From Burkholderiales bacterium (GTDB taxonomy: Bacteria > Pseudomonadota > Gammaproteobacteria > Burkholderiales > Burkholderiaceae_C), in assembly GCA_017307855.1 (NCBI GenBank), contig JAFKGD010000011.1:62001-126000 (forward strand): a stretch of DNA of 64,000 bases, read 5' to 3'. Positions 24,913 to 33,804 of this stretch are shown one piece after another. Each line of letters starts with the position of its first letter. Position 1 is the first letter of the stretch. Made by a program: the position numbers and the translations under genes. The notes below the pieces were generated by a model, which had not been told where the DNA came from, did not search any database, and worked only from the letters and a program-made list of their open reading frames with translations.

Positions 24913-26510
24913 GCTTGAGCTTCCTTGCTGGGGGCAGCATCAGCAGGAGCAGCGGCCCCTGCTTTCGGGACTGGCAACATGCCGTCCGCCTTGAGCCGGG
25001 TGTGCTCGGAGAGCTTCTGCTCGTAGGTGTCGTTCCAGTCCGTGCCCCACAGCTCCCACTCAGCCCGCTCGCGTGTCATCAGGCGGGCGTCGATCGCAGC
25101 GGAGTACGCCGCCACCTCGTCCTTCGGGTTGATCGAGCCCATGCTGTCGCCTGGCCAGGCCGCGCGGCTGTAGGCCCATCGAATCAGAGGGTCGGAGAAG
25201 AAGCCCGGCGCAGGCACGCGGCCGATCGCCACCGCTTCGGCGAGCCAGGTCTCATACACGGCCTGGCAGAAGCTGAGGGCGAGCCATGTGCGCACGCTCC
25301 GGAAATAGACCCATGCGTCCAGCAGGGCGGCCTTGCTGGCCGAGAAGCTGCTGTTGAACTGCTTGATCAGCAGCTCGTAGGGAATGCCCAGCGCCATCCC
25401 CATCTGCTTGATGACGGCCAGGATGAAGGGCTCGAAGTTCGGATTGGGGCGCCCCGGATTGACGAAGCTGGGCTTCTCACCAGGGGCCAGACCCACCACC
25501 GCACCCATGCCCAAACCGATCTCCTGCCCCGGTGCACCAGCGCCTGGGCTCGTTCCGTCGAAGACCGGCGCCGCGTTGCCGCTCGGCGTCTCGATGAAGA
25601 CCGTGAGGTAGGACGTGAGGACAGCGGACATGATTTCGGCCTCGCTGTAGCGCGCGATCTGCTTGATGCAGTCGATGATCGGTGCCAGGTAGGGCATGCC
25701 ACGCGGCATACCTGGGCGCAGCTTGCGGAAGTGGTGCAGCATGCGCCGACGGCCACTGCGTCCGAGCCGCTCCACCCACTGTCCGGAGTGCGGAGACTTT
25801 CCCCTGCCAGGCAGATAGTTGCCAGGGTGCTGGTCGTACAGGAAGAACTTCTCGGGAGCACCGCCCTTGCCGAAAAGAACGCCACCTGCCATCGAGGGCG
25901 AGTCCAGCTGACCGGCTGGGTTGCCTACCCGATCGGCCTCCATCAACTGGATGCGCAGCGCGTACGGTTGGGTCGACGTGCGCTCACCATCGGGCAGCAA
26001 GGTGAAAGCGTCGCCGCTCTCCAGCACCGCGCGCAACAGCAGCCCCTGCTGCTGATAGAAGGTCAGGCTCCCTTCGATATCGCTCTCGGTGCTGTCCGCC
26101 CACAGACTGAACTCGTTCTGCGTGTGCGCCTTCCATTCGAGCGCCCGCTCCGGATCCCATCCCAGCACCTTCAGGTTGGGCTGTGCGCTGAGCGCCAGAC
26201 CCGTGCCGACCACGCGGTCGATGTTCGTGTTGATGGCGCCCGCCGCGATCGGGCTGGTACGAGAAAGCTCCCGAGACTGTGCGCGCTGATCCGGCAGTTG
26301 CCGCAGCGTGTCCGAGCGAGCGTCACGCGGCCGTGGCCGCCACCAGCGGTTGGCCGGCGTGGTGGGGCCGCCCGGGGAGTTCTCTTCGGCCACCGCAGAA
26401 ATGGATGGCAGCGCCGCGAGCGCGCTGAGTTGCACACGCGCCTTCATGCGATCAGCCGCCCAGGACGGCGCCACCGCTGCGATCGCGCGGTCGAGTACGT
26501 TCTGCTCCAT
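24909..26510 (-). CDS. Portal protein (lambda gpB family)
   Basis: A 533-residue portal, the dodecameric ring through which DNA enters and leaves the head. The sequence carries family signatures: LSRTSPIAAGAINTNIDRVV, then WDPERALEWKAHTQNEFSLW, later RQMLHHFRK-like segments, AIKQMGMALGIPYELLIKQF-type text (VIKQMGMALGIPYELLIKQF) and SFSASKAALLDAWVYFRSVR. Start MEQNVLDRAIAAVAPSWAAD is 5 bp after the gpW-like gene. Size and gene order match lambda. Confidence 0.93.
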   Translation of the reverse strand: MEQNVLDRAIAAVAPSWAADRMKARVQLSALAALPSISAVAEENSPGGPTTPANRWWRPRPRDARSDTLRQLPDQRAQSRELSRTSPIAAGAINTNIDRVVGTGLALSAQPNLKVLGWDPERALEWKAHTQNEFSLWADSTESDIEGSLTFYQQQGLLLRAVLESGDAFTLLPDGERTSTQPYALRIQLMEADRVGNPAGQLDSPSMAGGVLFGKGGAPEKFFLYDQHPGNYLPGRGKSPHSGQWVERLGRSGRRRMLHHFRKLRPGMPRGMPYLAPIIDCIKQIARYSEAEIMSAVLTSYLTVFIETPSGNAAPVFDGTSPGAGAPGQEIGLGMGAVVGLAPGEKPSFVNPGRPNPNFEPFILAVIKQMGMALGIPYELLIKQFNSSFSASKAALLDAWVYFRSVRTWLALSFCQAVYETWLAEAVAIGRVPAPGFFSDPLIRWAYSRAAWPGDSMGSINPKDEVAAYSAAIDARLMTRERAEWELWGTDWNDTYEQKLSEHTRLKADGMLPVPKAGAAAPADAAPSKEAQA

Positions 26511-26514
26511 AACT

Positions 26515-26745
26515 TCAGCCGAAAGGTCGGAGGTAGACGGTCCGCCGGGCGCGCTGCGTCGCCGCTTCCAGCTGGGAGATCTGGGCGCTCAGGCGCTGGA
26601 TCTCGGCACGGACTTCACCGAGATCCGCACGCGTGAGGCGGCGAGCTGTGGAGCCCTGGCCCACCACATATTCCTGAGCTGCCAGGATCTTGGTCTCGGC
26701 TTCGAGATATGCGGCAAGGCGCGCCCGGAGTTCTTCCAACGTCAT
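26515..26745 (-). CDS. gpW-like head-tail connector (DUF6148-like)
   Basis: A 76-residue helical protein (MTLEELRARLAAYLEAETKI) containing a short hairpin and the ARRLTRADLGEVRAEIQRLS motif, as in gpW/DUF6148-type proteins that lie directly before the portal gene. It probably completes the head after packaging. It overlaps the preceding gene by 4 bp. Confidence 0.75.
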   Translation of the reverse strand: MTLEELRARLAAYLEAETKILAAQEYVVGQGSTARRLTRADLGEVRAEIQRLSAQISQLEAATQRARRTVYLRPFG

Positions 26746-27512
26746 GCGCGACCTCCCCGTGCGAAGCGAGCCGCGATCTGCGGCACCGCCTTCTCGAACT
26801 CGGGCCTGAAACGCTCACGTGCAACCTGCTGGACAGCTCCGTCGAAGTCGAAGCGCTGGCCATACTGCGGCGCTTGACTGGTGAAGATGAACAGCGGGCG
26901 CAGACGCGAACTCTCGCGATTCGTTCGCGATCCTTCGCGGCGCCAGATACCTTCGGGGCGATTGCCGCCGTTGGGCTTTCCCACGAACAGGTCGTTCTTC
27001 AGTCGCCGACCCTTCCCAGCCTTCTGTCCCTCGGCGCCTACGCCACCACGAATCGACTTCATCGCCGACAGAATGGTGCGGATCTGCGCGCCGCTGACGT
27101 TCCCGTTCTTGTCCATCGTCGCGCCACCCGCGGGCATGGCGTACTGGCCCGTGCGCAGCACGCCGGCGTACCGCAGCGCGTTCTCGAAGCGCTTGCCCTT
27201 GCGCGGCCCGCCCTCGACCTGCGGAAACAAGAAGTTCTCGGGCGCCACACCGGCGCCGGAATCGTTCTTCACCAGGACTCGGGCGCTCAACTTGTCCTTC
27301 GTGGCGGGTTCCACGCGAAGCGAGTTGAGGGTGTAGGCCACCGGGCCGGAGAACGATCGCCGCATCTCCTGGGGCAGAGCCGTCTTCGCCGCGTACTGCA
27401 CGGTGCGCGTGAGCGCCGTCGAGGCGGCATACGGCACCACGGCACGGGGCACGTTGGCCACGTTGGCGGCAGCGTCCGTGGCGCTGATGCCTCGGCGCTT
27501 GATGGTGAGCAT
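26742..27512 (-). CDS. Phage structural protein of unknown type
   Basis: A 256-residue basic protein. The N-terminus is alanine-rich and helical (AVVPYAASTALTRTVQYAAK); the remainder is Arg/Lys-rich. It resembles, in composition and position near the portal, the minor tail/head proteins annotated in Burkholderiales prophages, but I cannot name a family. Translation is coupled to the gpW-like gene (ATGA overlap). The hairpin at 27532-27562 lies directly upstream. Confidence 0.6.
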   Translation of the reverse strand: MLTIKRRGISATDAAANVANVPRAVVPYAASTALTRTVQYAAKTALPQEMRRSFSGPVAYTLNSLRVEPATKDKLSARVLVKNDSGAGVAPENFLFPQVEGGPRKGKRFENALRYAGVLRTGQYAMPAGGATMDKNGNVSGAQIRTILSAMKSIRGGVGAEGQKAGKGRRLKNDLFVGKPNGGNRPEGIWRREGSRTNRESSRLRPLFIFTSQAPQYGQRFDFDGAVQQVARERFRPEFEKAVPQIAARFARGGRA

Positions 27513-27531
27513 GTACGGTTCCCCAAAAGAA

Positions 27532-27562
27532 GAGCCCCGGCTCCTTTCGGAGGCCGGGGCTC
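27532..27562 (-). terminator. Strong hairpin upstream of the head genes
   Basis: A 13-bp GC-rich stem (GAGCCCCGG-CTCC / GGAGGCCGGGGCTC, one bulge, TTTC loop) is followed on the minus strand by TTCTTTT. It lies between the HTH gene (27714-28217) and the first head gene, so it could be a terminator overcome by antitermination. Confidence 0.7.
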
Positions 27563-27713
27563 ACGCTTCACAACTGCGTTGTGGTGTATCTCGATCGGTA
27601 GGCGCAGTTACTAGACCTACCGTTATGAGCACGAATTTTCGGGGAAAGTGTCACCTGTTCGCCAGTCCTTTTTTGTCACCTGTGGAGGTGACAAAACAGC
27701 GCTTGACACACTG

Positions 27714-28217
27714 CTACGCGCCAGACACCGGAACGTAGTGCGGCAACGCATCCCGCGCGGTCTCGTTCTCACCCTGCACGGCCTGAGCTGCGGCATGCAC
27801 ACGGCGCCGAAACTCGGACAGGACGCTGTAGAAGTGCTTTCGCGAAATCCCGAGCGCCGTCGCAGCGGCCTTGATCGGCTTGACCCGATGAACGTAGTAC
27901 AGATCGAACACCTGCTTGTCCAGGGCATCAGGCTGGCACAGGTATGCGATGTGAAAGGCCGCCAGCTCGGCGCTCGTCGCGGCATCCATGCCGCCAGCGC
28001 GCGGAGGGCGACGGCGCCCAGCGAGCTGACCGAGGATGGAAACGTAGGTGGGCGCCGGTGCGTACAGCCGACGCGTAGCGCACCACGCCACCCAGCGTTC
28101 ACAGAGAACGTCGAGATCACGATCTTGGCCGCTCAGTGCGGCCTCTTCGGGCTCATCCGCGCCAGGTGAAGGCGCTGCGAACTGGATGCCCTGGTCGGGG
28201 CAGTAGGGGTGAGTCAT
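27714..28217 (-). CDS. HTH protein, sigma-70 region 4 / antiterminator Q-like
   Basis: A 167-residue protein with a C-terminal helix-turn-helix (YYVHRVKPIKAAATALGISR, then KHFYSVLSEFRRRVHAAA) of the sigma region-4 type, as in several phage late regulators. Its start overlaps the terminase large-subunit stop (ATGA). The next element downstream is a strong terminator and then the head genes. This order (regulator, terminator, late genes) recalls lambda Q and tR', so an antitermination role is a reasonable guess. Direct evidence is lacking. Confidence 0.55.
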   Translation of the reverse strand: MTHPYCPDQGIQFAAPSPGADEPEEAALSGQDRDLDVLCERWVAWCATRRLYAPAPTYVSILGQLAGRRRPPRAGGMDAATSAELAAFHIAYLCQPDALDKQVFDLYYVHRVKPIKAAATALGISRKHFYSVLSEFRRRVHAAAQAVQGENETARDALPHYVPVSGA

Positions 28218-30313
28218 CGAACACCTCGGGAAAGAATGCGGCGGCCCATAGGGCTCGGGTTCGGCTGTACAAACGTTTGGACAACCGGTGCGCGGGCAGG
28301 CGCGGGAGCTTCGGGAGGTCGCACAGGTTGATGCGCCTCCTCTCTTGAGGTCTGGTCAGGGAGAGACGATTCGTCCGGCGCGGATGGCACGTCCGGAGGG
28401 GATTCCTCGGCGCCGGCAGCAGCTGGGGGCGCGGCCACAGGCGCGAACAGCTCCAGCGTGGGCGGGATCAGCTTCTCACGCAGGTGCTTCCAATCCAGCG
28501 CGGACCATTTGTGCAGGCCCAGCTGGTAGGCAATGGCCAGGTTGTAGACCGACACGTCCCAGGCTTCGTTGCGCGCCCCGTTGGGCTTGATCCACTCACG
28601 GATGGCTCGCCCCTTCGTGTAGCGCACGCGCGGCTGCTCGGTCACCATCTGCTCGAACCACTCGGGTGGCAGTTGGTCGTGGAAGTGCATCGCCCCCGGG
28701 CCATCCCCCAGCTGCAGGCGCGCTGAGAGATAGTCCTTCGCCACGTCGGTACCGACCTGCCAGAGCTCGACGCCGTTCGGTGTCTTCGTGCCGCCCCACT
28801 CGATGTCCACGCGGTTGGGCGCACTGCCCATGATCGGCTTGTTGGGTCGCGTGGCGCCGTGGAGCACCGTGCAGTTGAACGCGCGGCGCTGCGAGCCGTA
28901 GTTGTAGACGTCCTGCGTGTTGGCGCCGCCCGCGTCGATACCGTAAGCGCTGATCATGATCGGGCGACCACTGGCGTGCAGCACCGGCGTGCGCCGGATC
29001 TCGTCCAGGCGCTCCCAAACGCTGCCGGGCGTTTCGGGCGACTCGCTCGGCGAGCCTATGAGGGTGATGTAGTCGAGTACCCAGTGCTCCAGCCCCGGGC
29101 CCCACGCCTCGATCTGAACTTCGAGTCGGTTGGGCTGCGTGTCTACCGCCATCGTGATGACCAAGGCCGGCTCGGGCGACACGCGCGGCGCATAGCGCTC
29201 GGCGCGGTCTTGCAGCTGCTTGGCCGTGGTGGTGGTCTCGCTGTTGCGATAGCTCAGGCCCAGGCGAGTGTTGTAGAACACCTGCATCAGCGTGTGGTCG
29301 CCACGCTGAAGCGCGGTGCGGGCCCGCTCGTACTGGCGTGCCAGGCTCAACCAACCGATCGCGCCGATCGGCATGTAGAACGCCGACATGGTGAAGCTGA
29401 CGGTCTCACCGTCACCCTTTGCCGTCGCGTGCCAGTGCGCCGTGCCGCCGGCGGCGGGGTCGAGGAACATGCTGGACTTGTAGCGCTCTTCGATCTCGCT
29501 GCCGCACTCGGGGCACACGAACCACGCGGCGTCCATGAATCCAGTGTCGGGATCTCGTCGGTACCGGAAGTTCGCCAGCTCGAGCTGGTGGTGATGGCCG
29601 CAGTGCGGGCACGGCACCAGGTATACCTCCTGCGTTCCCATGAGGAACAGCTCGTCGATCTTGGAGAAGCCTTCGAGCGTCGGGCTGCTGACCTCGTAGA
29701 ACTTGCAGTCACGCTCATGCTGTGTCGCCCGGGCTTCCGCGATTTCGACCGAGTCGCCCTCCACCAGAGGCGGGAGCCGGTCCACCTCGTCGATGAAGAG
29801 GTACCGCACGGTGATCTCGGCCAAGTTGGCCGCGGCGCCAGCGGTGTTGATGTACAGCGTGGCGTCGCCCTTGAAGTCCTTCGCCTGGGTCGTGTTGCGT
29901 TTGTCTCGGCTTCGCTGGGCGGAAACGCATTCGCGCAGCTCCTTCACGTTGCGGATGGCCTGCGACACGCGGGCGCTGAAGCGCTTGGCCAGCCCATCGG
30001 TGGGCTGCAGCGCCAGGATGTTGGCCGGAGCGCGATGGATGCAGGCCCCGATCCAGTTGATCGCGGTCTGCGTCTTGAACATCTGCGACGCCACCTTCGC
30101 CACCACGCGCTTGCATGGGTGGCCGGGCGAGAGCACCTGTGCGACGCGGCGCGCGTACGGCGTACGCTCGAACCGGAAGTCTCCAGGGGCGGCCGCCGAC
30201 TTCGGCAGCTTCATGAACTCCTCAGACCATTCGTCGACGCGCAGTTCAGGATCTGGCCGCGCGGCGGAGACCGCGGTCATCACAACGAGTTCGAAGCCAT
30301 CGGCGATGTTCAA
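28214..30313 (-). CDS. Terminase large subunit (GpA family)
   Basis: Packaging motor and nuclease of the lambda gpA type, 699 residues. Visible are the ATPase region (KRVVAKVASQMFKTQTAINW, an atypical Walker A as in the GpA family), the Walker B-like YLFIDEVDRLP, a zinc-binding pair (VPCPHCGHHHQ, FVCPECGSE), and the nuclease region (ALVITMAVDTQPNRLEVQIE, ISAYGIDAGG). A Pro/Ala-rich tail closes the protein. It starts with TTG coupled to the upstream methylase stop (TTGA); an ATG at 30280 is the alternative. Confidence 0.93.
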   Translation of the reverse strand: MNIADGFELVVMTAVSAARPDPELRVDEWSEEFMKLPKSAAAPGDFRFERTPYARRVAQVLSPGHPCKRVVAKVASQMFKTQTAINWIGACIHRAPANILALQPTDGLAKRFSARVSQAIRNVKELRECVSAQRSRDKRNTTQAKDFKGDATLYINTAGAAANLAEITVRYLFIDEVDRLPPLVEGDSVEIAEARATQHERDCKFYEVSSPTLEGFSKIDELFLMGTQEVYLVPCPHCGHHHQLELANFRYRRDPDTGFMDAAWFVCPECGSEIEERYKSSMFLDPAAGGTAHWHATAKGDGETVSFTMSAFYMPIGAIGWLSLARQYERARTALQRGDHTLMQVFYNTRLGLSYRNSETTTTAKQLQDRAERYAPRVSPEPALVITMAVDTQPNRLEVQIEAWGPGLEHWVLDYITLIGSPSESPETPGSVWERLDEIRRTPVLHASGRPIMISAYGIDAGGANTQDVYNYGSQRRAFNCTVLHGATRPNKPIMGSAPNRVDIEWGGTKTPNGVELWQVGTDVAKDYLSARLQLGDGPGAMHFHDQLPPEWFEQMVTEQPRVRYTKGRAIREWIKPNGARNEAWDVSVYNLAIAYQLGLHKWSALDWKHLREKLIPPTLELFAPVAAPPAAAGAEESPPDVPSAPDESSLPDQTSREEAHQPVRPPEAPAPARAPVVQTFVQPNPSPMGRRILSRGVR

Positions 30314-31170
30314 GCCGAGCCCTCCGAGAACAAGTCGCCGCGCGCGCGTTCAAGCGAGGCCCTGCAGGCAGGATTCAGCCATACGACCTCAGTACGAATC
30401 GACGTGCCACGACCGCCGGAGATGCGTGCCTCCGTATCAAACCGCTGCCACCCCGCCACCTCCAGCTGCGAATACAGTTCGCTGGCGTATCCGCAGAGCA
30501 CGACCATTCCGTCGACGGCATGCAGCACGTCGATCAGACGCTGATGCCCGGCATCGTCGAGTTCACAGCGATACCCGCCCTTGTTGCGCATGTGCCGCGT
30601 GGCATGCACGTACGGCGGGTCAACGAAATGCAGGGCGTCCGGACCGTCGTGCGCCTGGATCACCTCTACGGCGTCGCGGTTCTCGATCAGCACGCCGGCG
30701 AAGCGCTCACCGATAGCCGAGAGCGCGGCCGGGTAGTCGGCCCAGTTGTGCTGTGCAGTGCCGTACTTCCGCCGGGTGTCAGTCCGAAACCCCGTGGTGG
30801 CCTTCGTCGCCCCTGCACTACCGAAGCCCATTGCCGCGCGCACGCACGTGCGGCGTGCGCGTTCAAGCGGATCGTCGGTGGATTCGTAGGCAAGATCGAA
30901 CTCGTCGCGTGCATAAGGCGTCAGCCGACAGGCCTGCACCAGGTCCTCTCGCAGCACTGGATCGCGCAGAACGCGGAAGAAGTTGACGATGTCGGAGTCC
31001 AGGTCGTTGTAGACCTCGGCATACACCCTCGGTTTGCGCAGCAGCACACCGGCCGCTCCACCGAAGGGTTCCACGTAGCACGCGTGCGGCGGGAAGAACT
31101 GGAGGATCCACGGGGCCAGCCGAAACTTCCCACCGTGATAGCGCAATGCAGGCCGCGTCACCTCAGTCAT
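30310..31170 (-). CDS. D12-class DNA adenine methylase (Dam-like), copy 1
   Basis: A 286-residue N6-adenine methyltransferase. Motifs: PALRYHGGKFRLAPWI at the N-terminus, the SAM-binding VEPFGGAAGVLLRKP, and catalytic LHFVDPPYVHATRH. It lies between the terminase subunits and overlaps both by 4 bp, so it is expressed with packaging genes. Methylation of adenines could protect packaged DNA from restriction or influence terminase site recognition. The second D12 enzyme (4533-5318) differs in sequence and context. Confidence 0.9.
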   Translation of the reverse strand: MTEVTRPALRYHGGKFRLAPWILQFFPPHACYVEPFGGAAGVLLRKPRVYAEVYNDLDSDIVNFFRVLRDPVLREDLVQACRLTPYARDEFDLAYESTDDPLERARRTCVRAAMGFGSAGATKATTGFRTDTRRKYGTAQHNWADYPAALSAIGERFAGVLIENRDAVEVIQAHDGPDALHFVDPPYVHATRHMRNKGGYRCELDDAGHQRLIDVLHAVDGMVVLCGYASELYSQLEVAGWQRFDTEARISGGRGTSIRTEVVWLNPACRASLERARGDLFSEGSA

Positions 31171-31736
31171 ACCGCCTCCTTCGAGGGCAGGCGTTCCAGC
31201 ATGCGCTGCTCCCACCCGGCAAACGCCTTGCGTTGCTCATCCTCGATCACACGCTCGACCTCGCGAACATCCGCCAGGCCGAGCAGCTTCGGGGCGGCGC
31301 GCTGGGCCGAGGTCATGACAGCGTCGCGCAGCTGACGGAAGGCATCAAAGATCGCGCGCTCAGTCGTGTCGCGGTCGATCAGCCGCCCGGCCAGCCTCGC
31401 CGCTTCGAACTCGGATTTTTCGGCTTCGGCCTTCTCCCTGCGCGTGCGGAACTCGTTGTAGCCAGGTGCTGCCGGCGGCGCCTCGGCAACCACGGGCGCG
31501 GTTTCAGCCGCAGGGCCACCTGCCCCTTCGACCTCGGCCGATGTCGCGCCTGCGCGGCGGCTATCGGCACGCGCGCGGGTGTTCTTCTCCCACTGGATGT
31601 CGGCCACGGCCGGATCGATCTTGCCGTCGATGAGCGAGATGCGGCCCTCGGCAACAGCCTTCGCCACGGCGGACTTCGCAACGCCGCGCTGACGCGCGTA
31701 TGCCGCCTGCGTGATCAGCTCGACCCGTGCGTTCAC
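31167..31736 (-). CDS. Terminase small subunit (Nu1/DUF1441-like)
   Basis: A 189-residue DNA-recognition subunit of the packaging enzyme. The N-terminus has a helix-turn-helix (LITQAAYARQRGVAKSAVAK, AVAEGRISLIDGKIDP), followed by a Pro/Ala linker and a long helical region (YNEFRTRREKAEAEKSEFEA) as in Nu1-like proteins. It begins with GTG; no better ATG is in frame. It precedes the methylase and the large subunit in one operon. Confidence 0.82.
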   Translation of the reverse strand: MNARVELITQAAYARQRGVAKSAVAKAVAEGRISLIDGKIDPAVADIQWEKNTRARADSRRAGATSAEVEGAGGPAAETAPVVAEAPPAAPGYNEFRTRREKAEAEKSEFEAARLAGRLIDRDTTERAIFDAFRQLRDAVMTSAQRAAPKLLGLADVREVERVIEDEQRKAFAGWEQRMLERLPSKEAV

Positions 31737-32196
31737 TTTGCAGGCCCCCGTTCACCACAACGTTCACTTTTCCCCAGGCCAGCCACTGGCGACCGCGCGG
31801 GGGCTGAATTACCCCGGTGATCTGCGGTGCCAGGAGTACCTATAGGCCCCCCTCTGGTGCACGCCGGCACGAGCCAGAAGCGGCGCGCGGGCGCGCAGCC
31901 AGGGAACGGGTCGGCCAGGCCAGAGGTGCAGAAGACTTTCATTTCTCTTTTCCTTCAGAAGAAAGACGATGGAGTTACGCGGTTGCGCGCGCGCGTAACC
32001 CGTGAACCCGCGCCCCGCCTAGCGAGTTGCACGGTTACGCGGTTACACCGGCATCGCATGTGCATGCCTGCACGCACGCACACGCACACCCGCATGCACA
32101 CATGTGGGGGACGCGTAACCGCGTAACCGCGTAACTCCCCGCGCCGTTGCTTGCTCTCGGAGTTACACCGCCATGCAACCGCGTAACCGGCTCGCG
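31737..32196. repeat. Iteron-like GCGTAACC cluster, candidate phage origin
   Basis: This 460-bp gap between terminase and helicase holds no convincing gene. It contains the 8-mer GCGTAACC or its complement about eight times: 31974-31986, 31993-32000, 32033-32046 (two inverted units), 32113-32135 (three tandem units 8 bp apart) and 32175-32188. An A/T-rich patch (about 31930-31970) lies beside it, and a CACGCA-rich stretch separates the blocks. Clustered iterons next to an A/T-rich patch and the helicase gene suggest a replication origin. Confidence 0.5.
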
Positions 32197-33804
32197 TCAT
32201 TCATCCCCTCCCGGCCCTGATTCACGTTCACCGGGGGAGCGGGGCGTCCAGCCCAGGTAGACCTTCAGGTGCTCCTCGAAGGCAGAGACACAGTCGGTCG
32301 CCCAGTCGCCCTGGCGCTCGTCAGGCGGCTCGACCACCAGGAACATGCGCTCCACCTTCTTCGCCCCCACCGTCGCCAGCTTCATCGGCTTGACGCGTGT
32401 GGGCCTGTCGTTGGCCTCGGAAAAGCGCAGCACCGTGGGCGTGAACTGCTCGCGCTTGAAGGGGTAGCGCTCGCCCGTGCGCTGGCACCACTTCAGGTAC
32501 GCCTGGTACGCCTGCGCCATCGAGCAGCTTGAGTACGGAAGATCCAGCTCACCCCCGGACCACTCCTGCCAGAACAGCTCGGGGCTCTTGCGGTTGAGCC
32601 CGATCAGCGCCACCTTCGCGTCCGTGATGGGTGCGGGCGCATAGGGGTTGAAGTCGTCCAGCGGATAGTTCATGAGGTAGTGCATGAACGCCTCGACGCC
32701 CCCGTTTTCACGCCACGCGCTCAGGGCTTTGTAGTACTCGAAGCCCTTGGCGCGGGGGGTATAGACCACCAGGTAGCGGCGATCGCTGTTGTCCAGCGCC
32801 AGCGGCTGTAGCTCGTTGGACAGGAAGACGATGTTGATGTGGTTCGTTTCTTCCCGCCGAGGCAGGTTCTTCGGGTTGATCTGCACCGTCGGACTCGTGA
32901 TCAAGGCCTTGAGTCGATTCTTGTTGTGCACCAGCTCGGCCCGGCTCGACACTTCATCACCGACGACGAACAGCTTGCAGCTGCGCCAATCGTTGAACTT
33001 GTCCTCCAGCTCGTCCTGACCCACCAGGGCGCCGTACTTGCCGTAGATCGACACCACCGTGTCGAACAGGAAGTTTTTCCCGGCACCTTCGTCGCCGTGC
33101 ATCACGACGGAGGTGCGAAGCTTTGCCCCCGGCCGCTGCAGTGGATAGGCCAGCCAGCACAGCAACCAGTGCATGACCTCCTCGCACGCATCGGCGTTGT
33201 CGCTCGCCCGGCTGGTGAGGAACCGAATGAGGTCAAGCATCGGGTCGACGTTCCCTGCAACAGGCTCCATCGCAAGCCCGTCGAACAGATTGACCGTCGT
33301 CTCCGGATCCACCTTCATCGTCGGATCGAACACCACGTCCGACTGGCGGACCGTGCGCCGGCGCTCGCTGCCCTTCCACATCCGCACCATGTCAGACCCG
33401 TGAGCGTGGCCCATGTTGGCGATCTTCATGATCAGCCGCTCTGTCGCGTCCCACACCGTGTCAGTGCCGTAGATCAGGACGAAGTTCTCGCACAGGCCGT
33501 TGAACTTGCCCCAGTCGATGGTCTTCTCGGTCTTCTTGGCAGGCGCGGCCTTGCCTCCCCCATCCCCCGAGGGTTGCGCAACTGCGCTTTTTGGGGGGGT
33601 CGGGGGTCCGGAGGTCGTCGCAGAATCGCCCCTTGCGGCGCCCTTTGCTGCCTCTTCCCTGCGCGATCCACCCCGCTTTGCCTTGAGAGACACAACGTTG
33701 TCTTGCGGCGCTTCCGCGCCGTGTGCTTTGGCCGATGCCGCACTTGCGGCATCGGATCGCGGCGATGGTGGGCTTTCGGGCTCAGGCAGCTCGTCATCAA
33801 CCAT
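32197..33804 (-). CDS. Phage replicative helicase, SF3/DUF5906-type
   Basis: A 535-residue replication protein. The N-terminal 100 residues are low-complexity and charged. The ATPase core has a Walker A (VVMHGDEGAGKNFLFDTVVS), a Walker B-like CKLFVVGDEVSSRAELVHNK and a sensor-like NIVFLSNELQPLAL, as in phage SF3/D5-type helicases. The start at MVDDELPEPE overlaps the primase gene by 8 bp. The two proteins should act together at the phage replication fork. Confidence 0.85.
   Translation of the reverse strand: MVDDELPEPESPPSPRSDAASAASAKAHGAEAPQDNVVSLKAKRGGSRREEAAKGAARGDSATTSGPPTPPKSAVAQPSGDGGGKAAPAKKTEKTIDWGKFNGLCENFVLIYGTDTVWDATERLIMKIANMGHAHGSDMVRMWKGSERRRTVRQSDVVFDPTMKVDPETTVNLFDGLAMEPVAGNVDPMLDLIRFLTSRASDNADACEEVMHWLLCWLAYPLQRPGAKLRTSVVMHGDEGAGKNFLFDTVVSIYGKYGALVGQDELEDKFNDWRSCKLFVVGDEVSSRAELVHNKNRLKALITSPTVQINPKNLPRREETNHINIVFLSNELQPLALDNSDRRYLVVYTPRAKGFEYYKALSAWRENGGVEAFMHYLMNYPLDDFNPYAPAPITDAKVALIGLNRKSPELFWQEWSGGELDLPYSSCSMAQAYQAYLKWCQRTGERYPFKREQFTPTVLRFSEANDRPTRVKPMKLATVGAKKVERMFLVVEPPDERQGDWATDCVSAFEEHLKVYLGWTPRSPGERESGPGGDE

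Noticed and set aside
32031-32135. Repeats between terminase and helicase considered as a CRISPR array
   Set aside because: Units are only 8 bp, in both orientations and without spacers of regular length.
31955-32200. A minus-strand frame across the iteron region
   Set aside because: Composition follows the repeats (many Arg, Cys, Val), overlaps the helicase end, and has no ribosome site.
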